From Cupriavidus sp. WKF15 (GTDB taxonomy: Bacteria > Pseudomonadota > Gammaproteobacteria > Burkholderiales > Burkholderiaceae), in contig NZ_CP119572.1 in NCBI RefSeq assembly GCF_029278605.1, positions 992,001-1,056,000 on the forward strand: 64,000 bases of DNA, given 5' to 3'. Below, in pieces: positions 46,773 to 56,014 of the stretch (position 1 is the stretch's first letter; each line of letters begins with the position of its first letter). The translations under genes and the position numbers were made by a program. A model generated the notes under the pieces. The model worked only from the letters and a program-made list of their open reading frames with translations, searched no databases and was not told the DNA's origin.

Positions 46773-48059
46773 TCAGACCAGTCCGTCGAACAGCATCACG
46801 TCGACCATGTCCCCGGCGCGGACCGAATCCTGCTCATGGGCCAGCACGATGAAGCAGTTGGCTTCGCTCATCGAGCGCAGCACGCCCGAGCCTTGCTGTC
46901 CCGTAATCCGCACCTCCCAGTCGCCACCCTGGCCCGGCGCCAGGATGCCGCGCTGGTATTCGGTCCGGCCCGGCTTCTTGCGGATCGCCTGGGCGCTGCG
47001 CACGCGCATCAGCGGCAGCGGCGGCACGCTAGCCCCCATTTGACGGTGCAGCGCGGCGCGCACGAAGTGGTAGAAGGTCACCATGACGGCCACCGGATTG
47101 CCCGGCAGGCCGAACAGCAGCGCATCGCGCCCGCCCGAGGCGATGCGCCCGAAAGCCATTGGCCGCCCGGGACGCATCGCGATTTTCCAGAACGTGACGT
47201 CGCCCAGGCTGGCCATGATCTGCTTGGTGTAGTCCGCTTCGCCGACCGAAACGCCGCCCGAGGTGATGACCGCGTCGGCGTTCTCGCAGGCCGAGCGGAA
47301 CGCGGCTTCCAGTGCAGCGGGGTCGTCGCGCACCACGCCCATGTCGATCAGCTCGACGTTCAGGCGTCGCAGCATACCGTGCAGGGTGTAGCGGTTCGAG
47401 TCGTAGACGCAGCCGGCATCGAGCGGCTCGCCGATGGAGCGCAGCTCGTCGCCGGTGGAGAAGAAGGCCACGCGCAGGCGGCGGCGCACCCGTACTTCGG
47501 CAAAACCCAGCGAGGCCAGCAAGCCCAGGTCCGCCGGCTGGATGATGCGTCCGGCCGACAGCGCGGCCTGGCCGCGCGCCAGGTCTTCGCCGCGCAGGCG
47601 GCGGTTGTCACCGGCGCGTACCGTGTCGGCGGCAAAGCGGATGCGGCTGCCGTCGGCTGACGCTTCCACAAACTCCTGCGGCACCACGGTGTCGCAGCCC
47701 TCTGGCATGACCGCGCCGGTCATGATGCGCACCGCCTTGCCCGCGCCCGGCTGGCTGCTGGCGCCGCCCCCTGCGAATGCGGTCCCTGCGATTTCGAGTT
47801 CCACGTGCCCCGCAGCCGACTGCAGTGCGCTGCTGGCGAAGGCGTAGCCGTCCATCGCCGAGTTGTCGTGCGAGGGGACATCGATCGGCGAGATGATGTC
47901 CTCGGCCAGCACGCGATCCAGCGCGCTGCGGATGGGCACTTGCTCGATGCCGCGCACCGGTTCCACCACCTCGCCGATGATGCGGTTGGCGTGGGCCACG
48001 GGCAGGGCAGTGGGGTCGTAGTCGGAGAGACAGGAAATGACGGTTTGCAGGGATGGCAT
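46773..48059 (-). CDS. moeA: Molybdopterin molybdenumtransferase MoeA
   Basis: Inserts molybdenum into adenylylated molybdopterin. It has 428 residues. Conserved features are VPSHDNSAMDGYAFA, MTGAVMPEGCDTVVPQE, FFSTGDELRSIGEPL and SGGVSVGEADYTKQIM, plus LFGLPGNPVAVMVTFYHFV. It begins MPSLQTVISCLSDYDP. It lies 15 bp downstream of mobA and forms a molybdenum cofactor cluster with mobA and moaA. Confidence 0.96.
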   Translation of the reverse strand: MPSLQTVISCLSDYDPTALPVAHANRIIGEVVEPVRGIEQVPIRSALDRVLAEDIISPIDVPSHDNSAMDGYAFASSALQSAAGHVELEIAGTAFAGGGASSQPGAGKAVRIMTGAVMPEGCDTVVPQEFVEASADGSRIRFAADTVRAGDNRRLRGEDLARGQAALSAGRIIQPADLGLLASLGFAEVRVRRRLRVAFFSTGDELRSIGEPLDAGCVYDSNRYTLHGMLRRLNVELIDMGVVRDDPAALEAAFRSACENADAVITSGGVSVGEADYTKQIMASLGDVTFWKIAMRPGRPMAFGRIASGGRDALLFGLPGNPVAVMVTFYHFVRAALHRQMGASVPPLPLMRVRSAQAIRKKPGRTEYQRGILAPGQGGDWEVRITGQQGSGVLRSMSEANCFIVLAHEQDSVRAGDMVDVMLFDGLV

Positions 48060-48074
48060 GGTGGGAACGGGCCG

Positions 48075-48674
48075 TTAGCGGGCTTCGTGCGTGCGCAGCT
48101 CGTCGAGGGTGTTGATATTGGCAAAGGCGCCGGCGTCATCGAACAGGACTTCCGCGAGCCGGTGCGAGGTCGCCCAGGTTTCGATCTTGCGGCCGCCGCC
48201 GTTCAGGTAGGCGACCATGCTGTCCAGCATGCTGACCGGCATCAGGCAGAAGACCGGCTGGAGCTGGCGGCGGCCGGTCTCGTCGAGCGTGACCGGGATC
48301 GCCAGTTCGGCGCCTTCAACCTCGATGGCGTCGCCGAGCCGCTGCACCAGATCGGTGGGCAGGAACGGTGAATCGCAGGGCGCGGTGACCATCCAGCCGG
48401 TTTGGCATTGCTCGAGCCCGGCCAGCATACCGGCCAGCGGCCCGGCAAAGTCGGGCACCGAATCGGTCACCACCGGCACGCCGAACGATTCGTAGGCCGA
48501 CAGGTTCCGGTTGGCATTGATCATCAGCGCGCCGGTCTGCGGCGTCAGCCGCATCATGGTGTGCATGGCCATGGGCGTGCCGTGCAGGGGCTGCAGGCCC
48601 TTGTCGGTGCCGCCCATGCGGCTGCCCCTGCCGCCTGCCAGGACCAGGCCGGTAATGTCGTCGCGTGCAATCAT
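48075..48674 (-). CDS. mobA: Molybdenum cofactor guanylyltransferase MobA
   Basis: Transfers GMP to molybdenum cofactor to make the guanine dinucleotide form used by DMSO-reductase family enzymes. It has 199 residues from ATG 48674. The nucleotide loop is GLVLAGGRGSRMGGTDKGLQ, and the metal site is in VTAPCDSPFLPTDL. The C-terminal phrase AFANINTLDEL is typical of MobA. The upstream in-frame extension into moaA is not conserved. The next gene, moeA, begins 15 bp downstream. Confidence 0.94.
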   Translation of the reverse strand: MIARDDITGLVLAGGRGSRMGGTDKGLQPLHGTPMAMHTMMRLTPQTGALMINANRNLSAYESFGVPVVTDSVPDFAGPLAGMLAGLEQCQTGWMVTAPCDSPFLPTDLVQRLGDAIEVEGAELAIPVTLDETGRRQLQPVFCLMPVSMLDSMVAYLNGGGRKIETWATSHRLAEVLFDDAGAFANINTLDELRTHEAR

Positions 48675-48699
48675 CGGAAGGATTGGGTCCGGCGGGGTG

Positions 48700-49824
48700 T
48701 CATCCGCCGATGTATGACATTTCGATCTTGCGTTCGGCGCGCGCCTGCCGCACCGCGGGGTTGCTGCGCTGCTCGGAGTAGTTGTCGGTGCGGCCCTGCC
48801 ATACCTGCGCGATGGCGTTCGACACCTGCAGGTCGCTGTAGCCGCCGCGCAGCAGGGCGCGCAGGTCATAACCCTCGGTCGCGAACAGGCACAGGTAGAG
48901 GCGGCCTTCGGTCGACAGCCGGATGCGGCTGCAGTCGCCGCAGAAGGCGTGGGTCACGCTGGAGATCACGCCGATCTCGCCGCCGCCGTCGCGATAGCGC
49001 CAGCGCTCGGCGGTTTCGCCGGCGTAGTTGGCCTGTACCGGCTCCAGCGGAAAGGCCTCGTCGATGCGGCGCACGACTTCGGCGGACGGCAGCACTTCGT
49101 CCATCTGCCAGTGATTGCTGGCGCCGACATCCATGAACTCGATATAGCGCACGATGATGCCGCTGCCGCGGAAGTGGCGGGCCATCGGTACGATCTCGGC
49201 ATCGTTGGTGCCGCGCTTGACCACCATATTGACCTTGATCGGCGCGAGCCCCACGGCCTGGGCGGTCTCGATGCCGTGCAGCACGTCTGCCACGGCGAAG
49301 TCCACGTCGTTCATGCGGCGGAAGGTGGCGTCGTCGATGGCGTCAAGGCTCACGCTCACGCGGCTCAGGCCGGCATCGCGCAGCGAGCGCGCCTTGCGCG
49401 CCAGCAGCGAGGCATTGGTGGTCAGCGTCAGGTCCAGCGGCTTGCGAGAGGCGGTTTCGATGCGCGCCAGCATTTCCACCAGCTTTTCGATGTTCTTGCG
49501 CAGCAGCGGCTCGCCGCCGGTCAGGCGGATCTTCTCTACGCCGAGGCTGACGAACAGGCGCGCCGTACGCTCGATTTCCTCGAAGCTGAGCAGCTCCGAA
49601 TGCGGCAGGAAGGTGTAGTCCTTGTCGAAGACTTCCTTCGGCATGCAATACACGCAGCGGAAGTTGCAGCGGTCTGTCACCGAGATGCGCAGGTCGTGCA
49701 GCGGGCGCGCCCGGGTATCGGCGACCAGCCCGGAAGGCTCAAGCAGCGTTTCGGGGATGCTGGGCGTCATCGAGCGGTAGCGATGATCGCGCAGATCGAA
49801 GATCGGAATGACGGTTTCGGTCAT
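48700..49824 (-). CDS. moaA: GTP 3',8-cyclase MoaA
   Basis: A radical SAM enzyme that starts molybdopterin synthesis from GTP. It has 374 residues from ATG 49824. The SAM cluster motif is [13 protein letters not shown] (CxxxCxxC). The second cluster is in [23 protein letters not shown], split as [11 protein letters not shown] and [24 protein letters not shown] and [12 protein letters not shown] are further family phrases. It heads the moaA-mobA-moeA set. Later Met starts (for example [10 protein letters not shown]) cannot be excluded. Confidence 0.95.
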   Translation of the reverse strand: MTETVIPIFDLRDHRYRSMTPSIPETLLEPSGLVADTRARPLHDLRISVTDRCNFRCVYCMPKEVFDKDYTFLPHSELLSFEEIERTARLFVSLGVEKIRLTGGEPLLRKNIEKLVEMLARIETASRKPLDLTLTTNASLLARKARSLRDAGLSRVSVSLDAIDDATFRRMNDVDFAVADVLHGIETAQAVGLAPIKVNMVVKRGTNDAEIVPMARHFRGSGIIVRYIEFMDVGASNHWQMDEVLPSAEVVRRIDEAFPLEPVQANYAGETAERWRYRDGGGEIGVISSVTHAFCGDCSRIRLSTEGRLYLCLFATEGYDLRALLRGGYSDLQVSNAIAQVWQGRTDNYSEQRSNPAVRQARAERKIEMSYIGG

Positions 49825-49935
49825 GGCCTGTGGGTGGGCGACGCGTCCGGAGAGCGGGGCTCGGGGACCGGACGCATTCTGTTGCCATTCTATCCGAGGC
49901 CGGCTGCCGGCATCCGGATTGACCATGCATGAAAA

Positions 49936-49961
49936 AAGGGGACGGCCTGAGCCGTCCCCTT
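49936..49961 (-). terminator. Rho-independent terminator of rne
   Basis: A perfect 11-bp stem AAGGGGACGGC/GCCGTCCCCTT with a CTGA loop. On the minus strand it is followed by TTTTTTC. It lies 28 bp past the rne stop and 111 bp before moaA, so it separates rne from the molybdenum cofactor genes. Confidence 0.92.
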
Positions 49962-49989
49962 CGATTCCTGCTGGCAGGAAATGTGGCGC

Positions 49990-52900
49990 TTACTGCTGTG
50001 CGGCCATTTCGACTTCGCGACCGCCGGTTTCGACCAGGATCATCGGGCCTTGCTGCATCGGCGGCAGCGGCTTGCGCTCACGCGGCACACGCGGAGCGGG
50101 CACGATGCGTGCGGCGGCCTCCTGGGCTGCGCGCAGCTTTTCGCTGTCCGTGTTGACCCATTCCAGGCCGGCCGTGGCCAGCATCGGTTGCAGGCTTTCC
50201 ATCGCTAGCGGCGACGCGGCCGACGGGCTGGTCACCACGGCAGGAGCCGGGGTTGCCGGTGCAGCGGCCGCGGTGGCTACGGGTGCCACCGGCGCTTCAA
50301 CCACCGCGGGTGCGATGGCGGCTTGCACGACCGGCGCGGCCGGCTCGGCTTGCGGGGCCTGTACGGGCTCGGCGGCCACGGCCACCGGCTGGACGACCAC
50401 GGGCGCCGGCGTAGCTTCAATGGCCGGAGCCTCTGCAACCACAGGGGCAGGCGCCTGCGTCACAACCGGTTCGGCCGCGGCTTCGGCCACGACGGCGGCA
50501 ACAGGTTCGACGGGCTGGGCGGGCACTTCAGCGACCGGCGCGGCGGCTTCCGTTTCACGTACATCGGCTACCGCAGCGGCCGGAGCCGGCGCGGAGACAG
50601 CCTCGGCGGCGACGGCCACGGTCGCCTCAGCGGCGATGTCCGAGGCCGTGGCGGCTTCGGCGTCATCCTGCGAGGCCTGCACCGAATCGTCGCGCTCGCG
50701 ACGATAGCGGTTGCGGCCGCGACGGTTACGGCGGCGGCGTTCTTCGCCGTCTCCACCTTCGGTCGCTGCTTCAGCGCCTTCCGGCAGGTCGGCGCGCAAT
50801 GCCTCGGCTTGCGGTTCCTCGAGCGCTGCCCGCGGCAGGTTGGCGGCGGCCTGGATCGCGGCAACAGCTTCCGCCGGTGCGGCTTCGCCGGCTTCGGCTT
50901 CACGCGTGTCGCCGCGTTCACGCTGGCGCTCGCGCTGCCGTTCACGGCGCTCCTGGTTGCGGTCGCGACGGCCTTCCTGGCGGCCTTCCGTGCGTTCGCC
51001 TTGAGCGGCGTCGGCCTGGCGGGCTACTGCGGGGGTGGCTTGTGCGTCACCCTGGCGCGGCTGGCGGCCCTGACGTTCGCCGCGCGGCTCGCGTTGCTCA
51101 GGACGCTCGCCGGTCTGGCGCTCTGCACGTTCGCCGCGCGGACCGCGTTCGCCACGCTGGCGCTCACCACGCTCACCGCGCTCGCCGCGTTCACCACGGT
51201 CGGCGCGTTCGCCACGCTGACCCTGGCCGCGGCCTTCACCGCGCTGGCCACGTTCACGACGCCCATCGGCGCTGCGCGTTTCACTGGCAACAGGCTTGGC
51301 CGGCTCGACCACCACCGGTGCCGCCGGGCGGGCACCAAACAGGCCCTTCAGCCAGGCGATGAAGCCGCCACCTTCCACCGGCCTGGTTGCCGGGACAGGC
51401 GGGGCTGCGGGAGCGGCTTCCGGGCGCGGGGCGCGCTCGGGGCGCGGTACCGACACCGGTGCCGGTTGTTCCGGCGTAATGCCCTTGACCGCGGCTTCCT
51501 GGCGCGGCTTGGCGTCTTCCTTCTTGCGGCTGCTGTAGCTGGTGTCGGCTTCCAACTCCTTGGCGGCGGCTTCCGCCATGCGGTAGCTGGCCATGCCTTC
51601 TTCCAGGCGCGGATCGTCGTGGCGCAGACGTTCCAGCTTGTAGTGCGGCGTTTCCAGGTGCTTGTTCGGAATCAGCAGCACATTGACCTTGAAGCGCAGC
51701 TCGATCAGGTTGATTTCCTGGCGCTTCTCGTTCAGCAGGAAAGCGGCAACCTCGACCGGCACCTGGCAGTGGATGGCGGCGGTGTTTTCCTTCATCGCCT
51801 CTTCCTGGATGATGCGCAGCACCTGCAGGGCGGACGATTCGGTATCGCGGATATGGCCGGTGCCGTTGCAGCGCGGGCAGGTGATGTGCGAGCCCTCGGA
51901 CAGGGACGGACGCAGGCGCTGGCGCGACAGCTCCATCAGGCCGAAACGGCTGATCTTGCCCATCTGCACGCGTGCGCGGTCGTGGCGCAGCGCATCCTTC
52001 AGGCGGGTTTCTACATCCTTCTGGGCCTTGCCCGACTCCATGTCGATGAAGTCGATCACGATCAGGCCGCCCAGGTCGCGCAGGCGCAGCTGGCGGGCGA
52101 TCTCGTCGGCAGCCTCGAGGTTGGTGCGCAGCGCGGTTTCCTCGATGTCGGCGCCCTTGGTGGCACGGGCCGAGTTCACGTCGACCGAGACCAGGGCCTC
52201 GGTGTGGTCGATCACGATGGCGCCGCCGGACGGCAGCATCACCATGCGGGAATAGGCCGACTCGATCTGGTGCTCGATCTGGAAACGCGAGAAGAGGGGC
52301 ACGTCGTCCCGGTACTTCTTCACGCGGTTCATGTTGTCAGGCATCACCACGCTCATGAAGGCGCGGGCCTGTTCGTAGATCTCGTCGGTATCGATCAGAA
52401 TCTCGCCGATATCCGGCTGGAAGTAATCGCGGATCGCGCGGATGACAAGGCTCGATTCCAGGTAGATCAGCAGCGGGGCCTTGTTGTCGCCGGCGGCGCC
52501 GTCGATGGCCTTCCATAGTTGCAGCAGGTAGTTCAGGTCCCACTGCAGTTCCTCGGCCGAGCGGCCGATGCCGGCGGTACGGGCGATGATGCTCATGCCA
52601 TCGGGCACGGTCAGCTGCGCCATGGTTTCGCGCAGTTCCTGGCGGTCTTCGCCTTCGATACGGCGCGACACGCCGCCGCCGCGCGGGTTGTTCGGCATCA
52701 GTACCAGGTAGCGGCCGGCCAGCGAGATGAACGTGGTCAGGGCAGCGCCCTTGTTGCCGCGCTCTTCCTTCTCGACCTGGACGATCAGTTCCTGGCCTTC
52801 ATGCAGGGCATCCTGGATGCGCGCATTGCGCACGTCGATGCCTTCCTTGAAGAAGGCGCGGGCGACTTCCTTGAAGGGCAGGAAGCCGTGGCGTTCCTCG

Positions 52901-53082
52901 CCATAATTGACGAAGCAGGCTTCCAGCGAGGGTTCGATGCGGGTGATGACACCCTTGTAGATGTTGCCCTTGCGCTGTTCGCGCCCGGCGGTTTCGATGT
53001 CGATATCGATCAGTTTCTGACCGTCGACGATGGCGACGCGCAACTCCTCCTGTTGCGTCGCGTTGAACAGCATGCGTTTCAT
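49990..53082 (-). CDS. rne: Ribonuclease E
   Basis: The main endoribonuclease of mRNA decay and rRNA/tRNA processing, 1030 residues. The catalytic half begins [20 protein letters not shown] and carries an S1 domain, the 5' sensor region and the catalytic aspartates around residues 300-350 ([19 protein letters not shown]). The zinc-link cysteines are Cys402 and Cys405 (CPRC). The C-terminal half is low complexity: an Arg/Gly/Glu-rich part (repeats such as [13 protein letters not shown]) likely to bind RNA, then a long Ala/Pro/Val-rich acidic part and a conserved tip [16 protein letters not shown] long leader precedes it. Confidence 0.96.
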   Translation of the reverse strand: MKRMLFNATQQEELRVAIVDGQKLIDIDIETAGREQRKGNIYKGVITRIEPSLEACFVNYGEERHGFLPFKEVARAFFKEGIDVRNARIQDALHEGQELIVQVEKEERGNKGAALTTFISLAGRYLVLMPNNPRGGGVSRRIEGEDRQELRETMAQLTVPDGMSIIARTAGIGRSAEELQWDLNYLLQLWKAIDGAAGDNKAPLLIYLESSLVIRAIRDYFQPDIGEILIDTDEIYEQARAFMSVVMPDNMNRVKKYRDDVPLFSRFQIEHQIESAYSRMVMLPSGGAIVIDHTEALVSVDVNSARATKGADIEETALRTNLEAADEIARQLRLRDLGGLIVIDFIDMESGKAQKDVETRLKDALRHDRARVQMGKISRFGLMELSRQRLRPSLSEGSHITCPRCNGTGHIRDTESSALQVLRIIQEEAMKENTAAIHCQVPVEVAAFLLNEKRQEINLIELRFKVNVLLIPNKHLETPHYKLERLRHDDPRLEEGMASYRMAEAAAKELEADTSYSSRKKEDAKPRQEAAVKGITPEQPAPVSVPRPERAPRPEAAPAAPPVPATRPVEGGGFIAWLKGLFGARPAAPVVVEPAKPVASETRSADGRRERGQRGEGRGQGQRGERADRGERGERGERGERQRGERGPRGERAERQTGERPEQREPRGERQGRQPRQGDAQATPAVARQADAAQGERTEGRQEGRRDRNQERRERQRERQRERGDTREAEAGEAAPAEAVAAIQAAANLPRAALEEPQAEALRADLPEGAEAATEGGDGEERRRRNRRGRNRYRRERDDSVQASQDDAEAATASDIAAEATVAVAAEAVSAPAPAAAVADVRETEAAAPVAEVPAQPVEPVAAVVAEAAAEPVVTQAPAPVVAEAPAIEATPAPVVVQPVAVAAEPVQAPQAEPAAPVVQAAIAPAVVEAPVAPVATAAAAPATPAPAVVTSPSAASPLAMESLQPMLATAGLEWVNTDSEKLRAAQEAAARIVPAPRVPRERKPLPPMQQGPMILVETGGREVEMAAQQ

Positions 53083-53848
53083 CGCAATACCTCACTCCAG
53101 TGTCGCGGATGGCACCGTCAAGCGGTGTCCGCGGCGATCGATGAAGCACGCAAGGGAGCGAAGCGAGGCGCGAGAATTGCCGAAAAGCGCCAGATTGCGT
53201 CAAGACGCAACCGGCTGGGCGCGGGTGAAAGAAAGGCGACGACGCCTGCGAGGACGTCCGCATGGCGGGAGAGAACACCGGCTGCTGCTCTTGTCGCAGA
53301 AATCCGGCGTGTTCCCGGATGCCGGTGGCGATGCGGGGCCGGCGCAACGGGCGCCGGCGGCATCGCGGCCGGCCACGGAAGGCCTAGACGCGTCAAAGAG
53401 CAAGTTTTTCGGACGCGGCACGGCGATCCATTGCTACCTGACATCTCCTGGCGGGCGCACCTACTACTTCTTGGAGTTCTGCGACCGGGCGCCGGTATTT
53501 CTAGTCAGGTGGCAGGCTCGCCTGCCGGCCGGCACCGTTTCCTGGTGCGGCGGGACTTTCTCTCACCGAAGCGGATGCCACCTGGCATCCGCCTTCAAAT
53601 TCTGTATTACCTGAACACTTTGTTCCCACGAAATTGCCGGCCTTGCCGAAGCCACCTATGGGCGACTTCCTGCGCGCCGGCAATTGCGCGCGTGCTGCTT
53701 TGCCGCCATTTGCCCGTCTGGCGCCTGCGGGTTACGCGAATAAGCGGGAGACGGAAGGGCTGACGGCGACCCCAAGTGTAAAATGCGATAAATCGCTTAC
53801 ACAGGCCTTGTGCTGCCGGTCATTGGCCGAAACAGCGAGGAAATTATA
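53083..53848 (-). promoter_or_regulatory. rne-rluC divergent region with a long structured rne leader
   Basis: These 766 bp have no supported gene; frames crossing it are short and unlike known proteins. If rne starts near rluC, its 5' leader is up to about 700 bases. Hairpins seen include GGCAGGC/GCCTGCC (near 53511-53526) and a perfect 9-bp stem GCGGATGCC/GGCATCCGC (53571-53579 and 53584-53592). E. coli rne has a 361-base leader that mediates autoregulation by RNase E; a similar role here is inferred. Confidence 0.5.
53776..53802. promoter_or_regulatory. Palindromic element near the rluC promoter
   Basis: GTGTAA (53776-53781) and TTACAC (53797-53802) flank a smaller palindrome GCGATAAATCGC (53785-53796). 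A TAAAAT hexamer (53779-53784) overlaps the left arm and could be the -10 of rluC, 65 bp before its start. A dimeric regulator could bind here; none can be named. Confidence 0.4.
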
Positions 53849-54916
53849 TTGAAAATGAATGAGTTACGCCATCAAATTGAAACAGGGGCAAAGTCTGCGC
53901 CGGCGAGTCCCCAGGTGGCGTATGTCACGATCGACGAAGGCGCCGAAGGGCAGCGCATCGACAACTTCCTGCTGAAGATTTCCAAGGGGGTGCCGAAGAG
54001 CCATCTCTACCGGGTGCTGCGCTCTGGCGAGGTGCGTGTCAATAAAGGGCGCGTCGACGCCACTTATCGCCTGCAGATTGGCGACGTGGTACGCATTCCC
54101 CCGATGCGGGTGGCGGAATCTTCACAGGCGGCCGGCCGGCAGCCCGTCCCGGCGGCCGATTTCCCGGTGCTGTTCGAGGACGCGCACCTGCTTGTCATCA
54201 ACAAGCCGGCGGGCGTGGCCGTACATGGTGGATCCGGCGTGGCCTTCGGCGTGATCGAGCAACTTCGCAAGGCGCGGCCGCAGGCCAAGTTCCTGGAGCT
54301 GGTCCATCGCCTGGACCGCGAGACCTCCGGCATCCTGGTGCTGGCCAAGAAGCGTTCGGCGCTGGTCGACCTGCACGAGCAGATCCGCGGCAACAGCATG
54401 GACAAGCGCTACTTCGCTTGCGTGGCCGGGGCGTTCCCCAATAACCGCCAGCATGTCCGGTTGCCACTATATAAATACAGCACGCCGGACGGCGAGCGTC
54501 GCGTGCGCGTGCAGGCGGACGGCCTGGCGTCGCACACGGTATTCAGCCGGGTCGAGGCATTCCCCGGCTTCACGCTGCTGGAGGCCGAACTGAAGACCGG
54601 GCGCACGCACCAGATTCGCGTGCACCTGGCGCATTCCGGCTTTCCCATCGTCGGCGACGAGAAGTACGGAGACTTTACGCTCAACAAGCAGTTGGCCCGG
54701 GCGGGTGCGCGGCCGGGCATCAAGCGCATGTTCCTGCACGCGCACAAGCTGACGTTTGTCCATCCGGCGACGGGCGAGCCCCTTGTGGTGGTGGCGCCGC
54801 TGCCGGACGATTGCACCGGATTCCTGCAACAATTGCGCAGCCAGAAAAACCAGGACGCCCCGGAGTCGGGCGGCCGTCACGCCAACAAGGAAACCAATGG
54901 CCAGGCAACGATTTGA
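53849..54916 (+). CDS. rluC: 23S rRNA pseudouridine synthase RluC
   Basis: Makes pseudouridines in 23S rRNA (positions 955, 2504 and 2580 in E. coli). An N-terminal S4 RNA-binding domain (QRIDNFLLKISKGVPKSHLY) is followed by the catalytic domain with Asp156 in VHRLDRETSGILVL. GRTHQIRVHLAHSGFPIVGD is another family phrase. A TTG at 53849 lies 7 bases after AGGA (53837-53840), the better spacing; ATG 53855, two codons later, is the alternative. The length is about 355 residues. The 3' end overlaps the next gene by 20 bp. Confidence 0.93.
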   Translation: MKMNELRHQIETGAKSAPASPQVAYVTIDEGAEGQRIDNFLLKISKGVPKSHLYRVLRSGEVRVNKGRVDATYRLQIGDVVRIPPMRVAESSQAAGRQPVPAADFPVLFEDAHLLVINKPAGVAVHGGSGVAFGVIEQLRKARPQAKFLELVHRLDRETSGILVLAKKRSALVDLHEQIRGNSMDKRYFACVAGAFPNNRQHVRLPLYKYSTPDGERRVRVQADGLASHTVFSRVEAFPGFTLLEAELKTGRTHQIRVHLAHSGFPIVGDEKYGDFTLNKQLARAGARPGIKRMFLHAHKLTFVHPATGEPLVVVAPLPDDCTGFLQQLRSQKNQDAPESGGRHANKETNGQATI

Positions 54917-55556
54917 CCTGATCGTCTTCGACTGGGACGGAACCCTGATGGATTCCACCCCGACCATCGCCAAGTGCATCCAGCTGGCCAGCCGGGATCT
55001 GGGGCTGCCGGTACCGGACGACAGCGCTGCCAGCCATGTCATCGGCCTGGGCCTGAAAGATGCCCTGTCCTATGCTGTCCCGACCCTGGATCCGGCCGAT
55101 TATCCCCGCCTGGCCGAGCGCTACCGCTTCCACTTCCTCACGCGAGACGCCGAGCTGGTGCTGTTCGATGGTGTGCGCGAGATGCTCGAGGCGCTGCACG
55201 GGGAGCACTATTTCCTCGGTGTGGCGACCGGCAAGACTCGCGTCGGCCTGCAGCGTGCGCTGGCCGCCAGCGGCCTGACGCAGCGATTCGACGCCACGCG
55301 CTGCGCGGACGAGAGCTTTTCCAAGCCGCATCCGGCAATGTTGCAGGAACTGACCCGGGAACTGGGTCAGGACATGGGTCGCACGGTCATGATCGGCGAT
55401 ACCACGCACGACTTGCAGATGGCTGCCAATGCCGGCGCCTACGGCATTGGTGTGTCGTACGGGGCGCATCCCGGGGATTCGCTGCGTGCCATGGCTCCCG
55501 TCCACTGCGCGGGTTCGATCGGCGACCTGACGGAATGGCTGCTGGCCAATGCCTGA
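54897..55556 (+). CDS. HAD-superfamily phosphatase (phosphoglycolate phosphatase-like)
   Basis: A 219-residue HAD hydrolase. Motif I is VFDWDGTLMDST with both aspartates, motif II is VATGKTRVG, motif III is the lysine in SFSKPHPAML, and motif IV is MIGDTTHDLQMA. A cap domain lies between motifs I and II. The ATG at 54897 has AAGGAAACC just upstream and starts within rluC. Position after rluC is common in proteobacteria. The exact substrate is not known; 2-phosphoglycolate or a nucleotide are possible. Confidence 0.9.
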   Translation: MARQRFDLIVFDWDGTLMDSTPTIAKCIQLASRDLGLPVPDDSAASHVIGLGLKDALSYAVPTLDPADYPRLAERYRFHFLTRDAELVLFDGVREMLEALHGEHYFLGVATGKTRVGLQRALAASGLTQRFDATRCADESFSKPHPAMLQELTRELGQDMGRTVMIGDTTHDLQMAANAGAYGIGVSYGAHPGDSLRAMAPVHCAGSIGDLTEWLLANA

Positions 55557-55950
55557 GGCCATGATTGACGGCATCGCTGCGCAGTTCCTGTGCTCCGCAG
55601 AGACATTGGTCGACGGCGGTGCCGGCGTGCGTTTCACCGTCGAGTTCAATGCCCGCCGGTTGGCAGCCTTTGCGGTGCGCTTTGATGGCGCGGTGCACGG
55701 CTACCTGAACCAGTGCGCCCACGTGCCCATGGAGCTGGACTGGCAGGAGGGACAGTTTTTTGAGTCCTCGGGCCTATACTTGATCTGCGCGACACATGGG
55801 GCGATGTACGAGCCCGACAGCGGCCTGTGCGTCGGCGGCCCGTGCCGGGGTGCCTCCCTGGCCAAGCTGCGTATCGAAGAGCGCGACGGCAAGGTATTCT
55901 GGGTGCCGGACGCGCCATACCGCCTGGCGGAGCCGGCGGATAATGCGTAA
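55549..55950 (+). CDS. Rieske [2Fe-2S] domain protein
   Basis: A 133-residue small Rieske protein. The cluster ligands are in NQCAHVPMELDW (Cys and His) and CATHGAMYEPD (Cys and His), and GGPCRGASLAKLRIE follows in the usual place. It overlaps the HAD phosphatase gene by 8 bp (ATG 55549 within its end); ATG 55561 is an alternative start. It is probably an electron carrier, but no oxygenase partner is nearby, and its role beside rluC and the peptidase gene is unknown. Confidence 0.88.
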   Translation: MPEAMIDGIAAQFLCSAETLVDGGAGVRFTVEFNARRLAAFAVRFDGAVHGYLNQCAHVPMELDWQEGQFFESSGLYLICATHGAMYEPDSGLCVGGPCRGASLAKLRIEERDGKVFWVPDAPYRLAEPADNA

Positions 55951-56014
55951 ACGGGTCACCTTGATCATTGCCTGACATCCGCCCCTTCCAAGAGCCTTTC
56001 CACGAGCCACTTGC

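Noticed and set aside
50323..52518. A 731-codon plus-strand frame opposite rne
   Set aside because: It mirrors the repetitive rne sequence and shows no independent domain; rne is intact.
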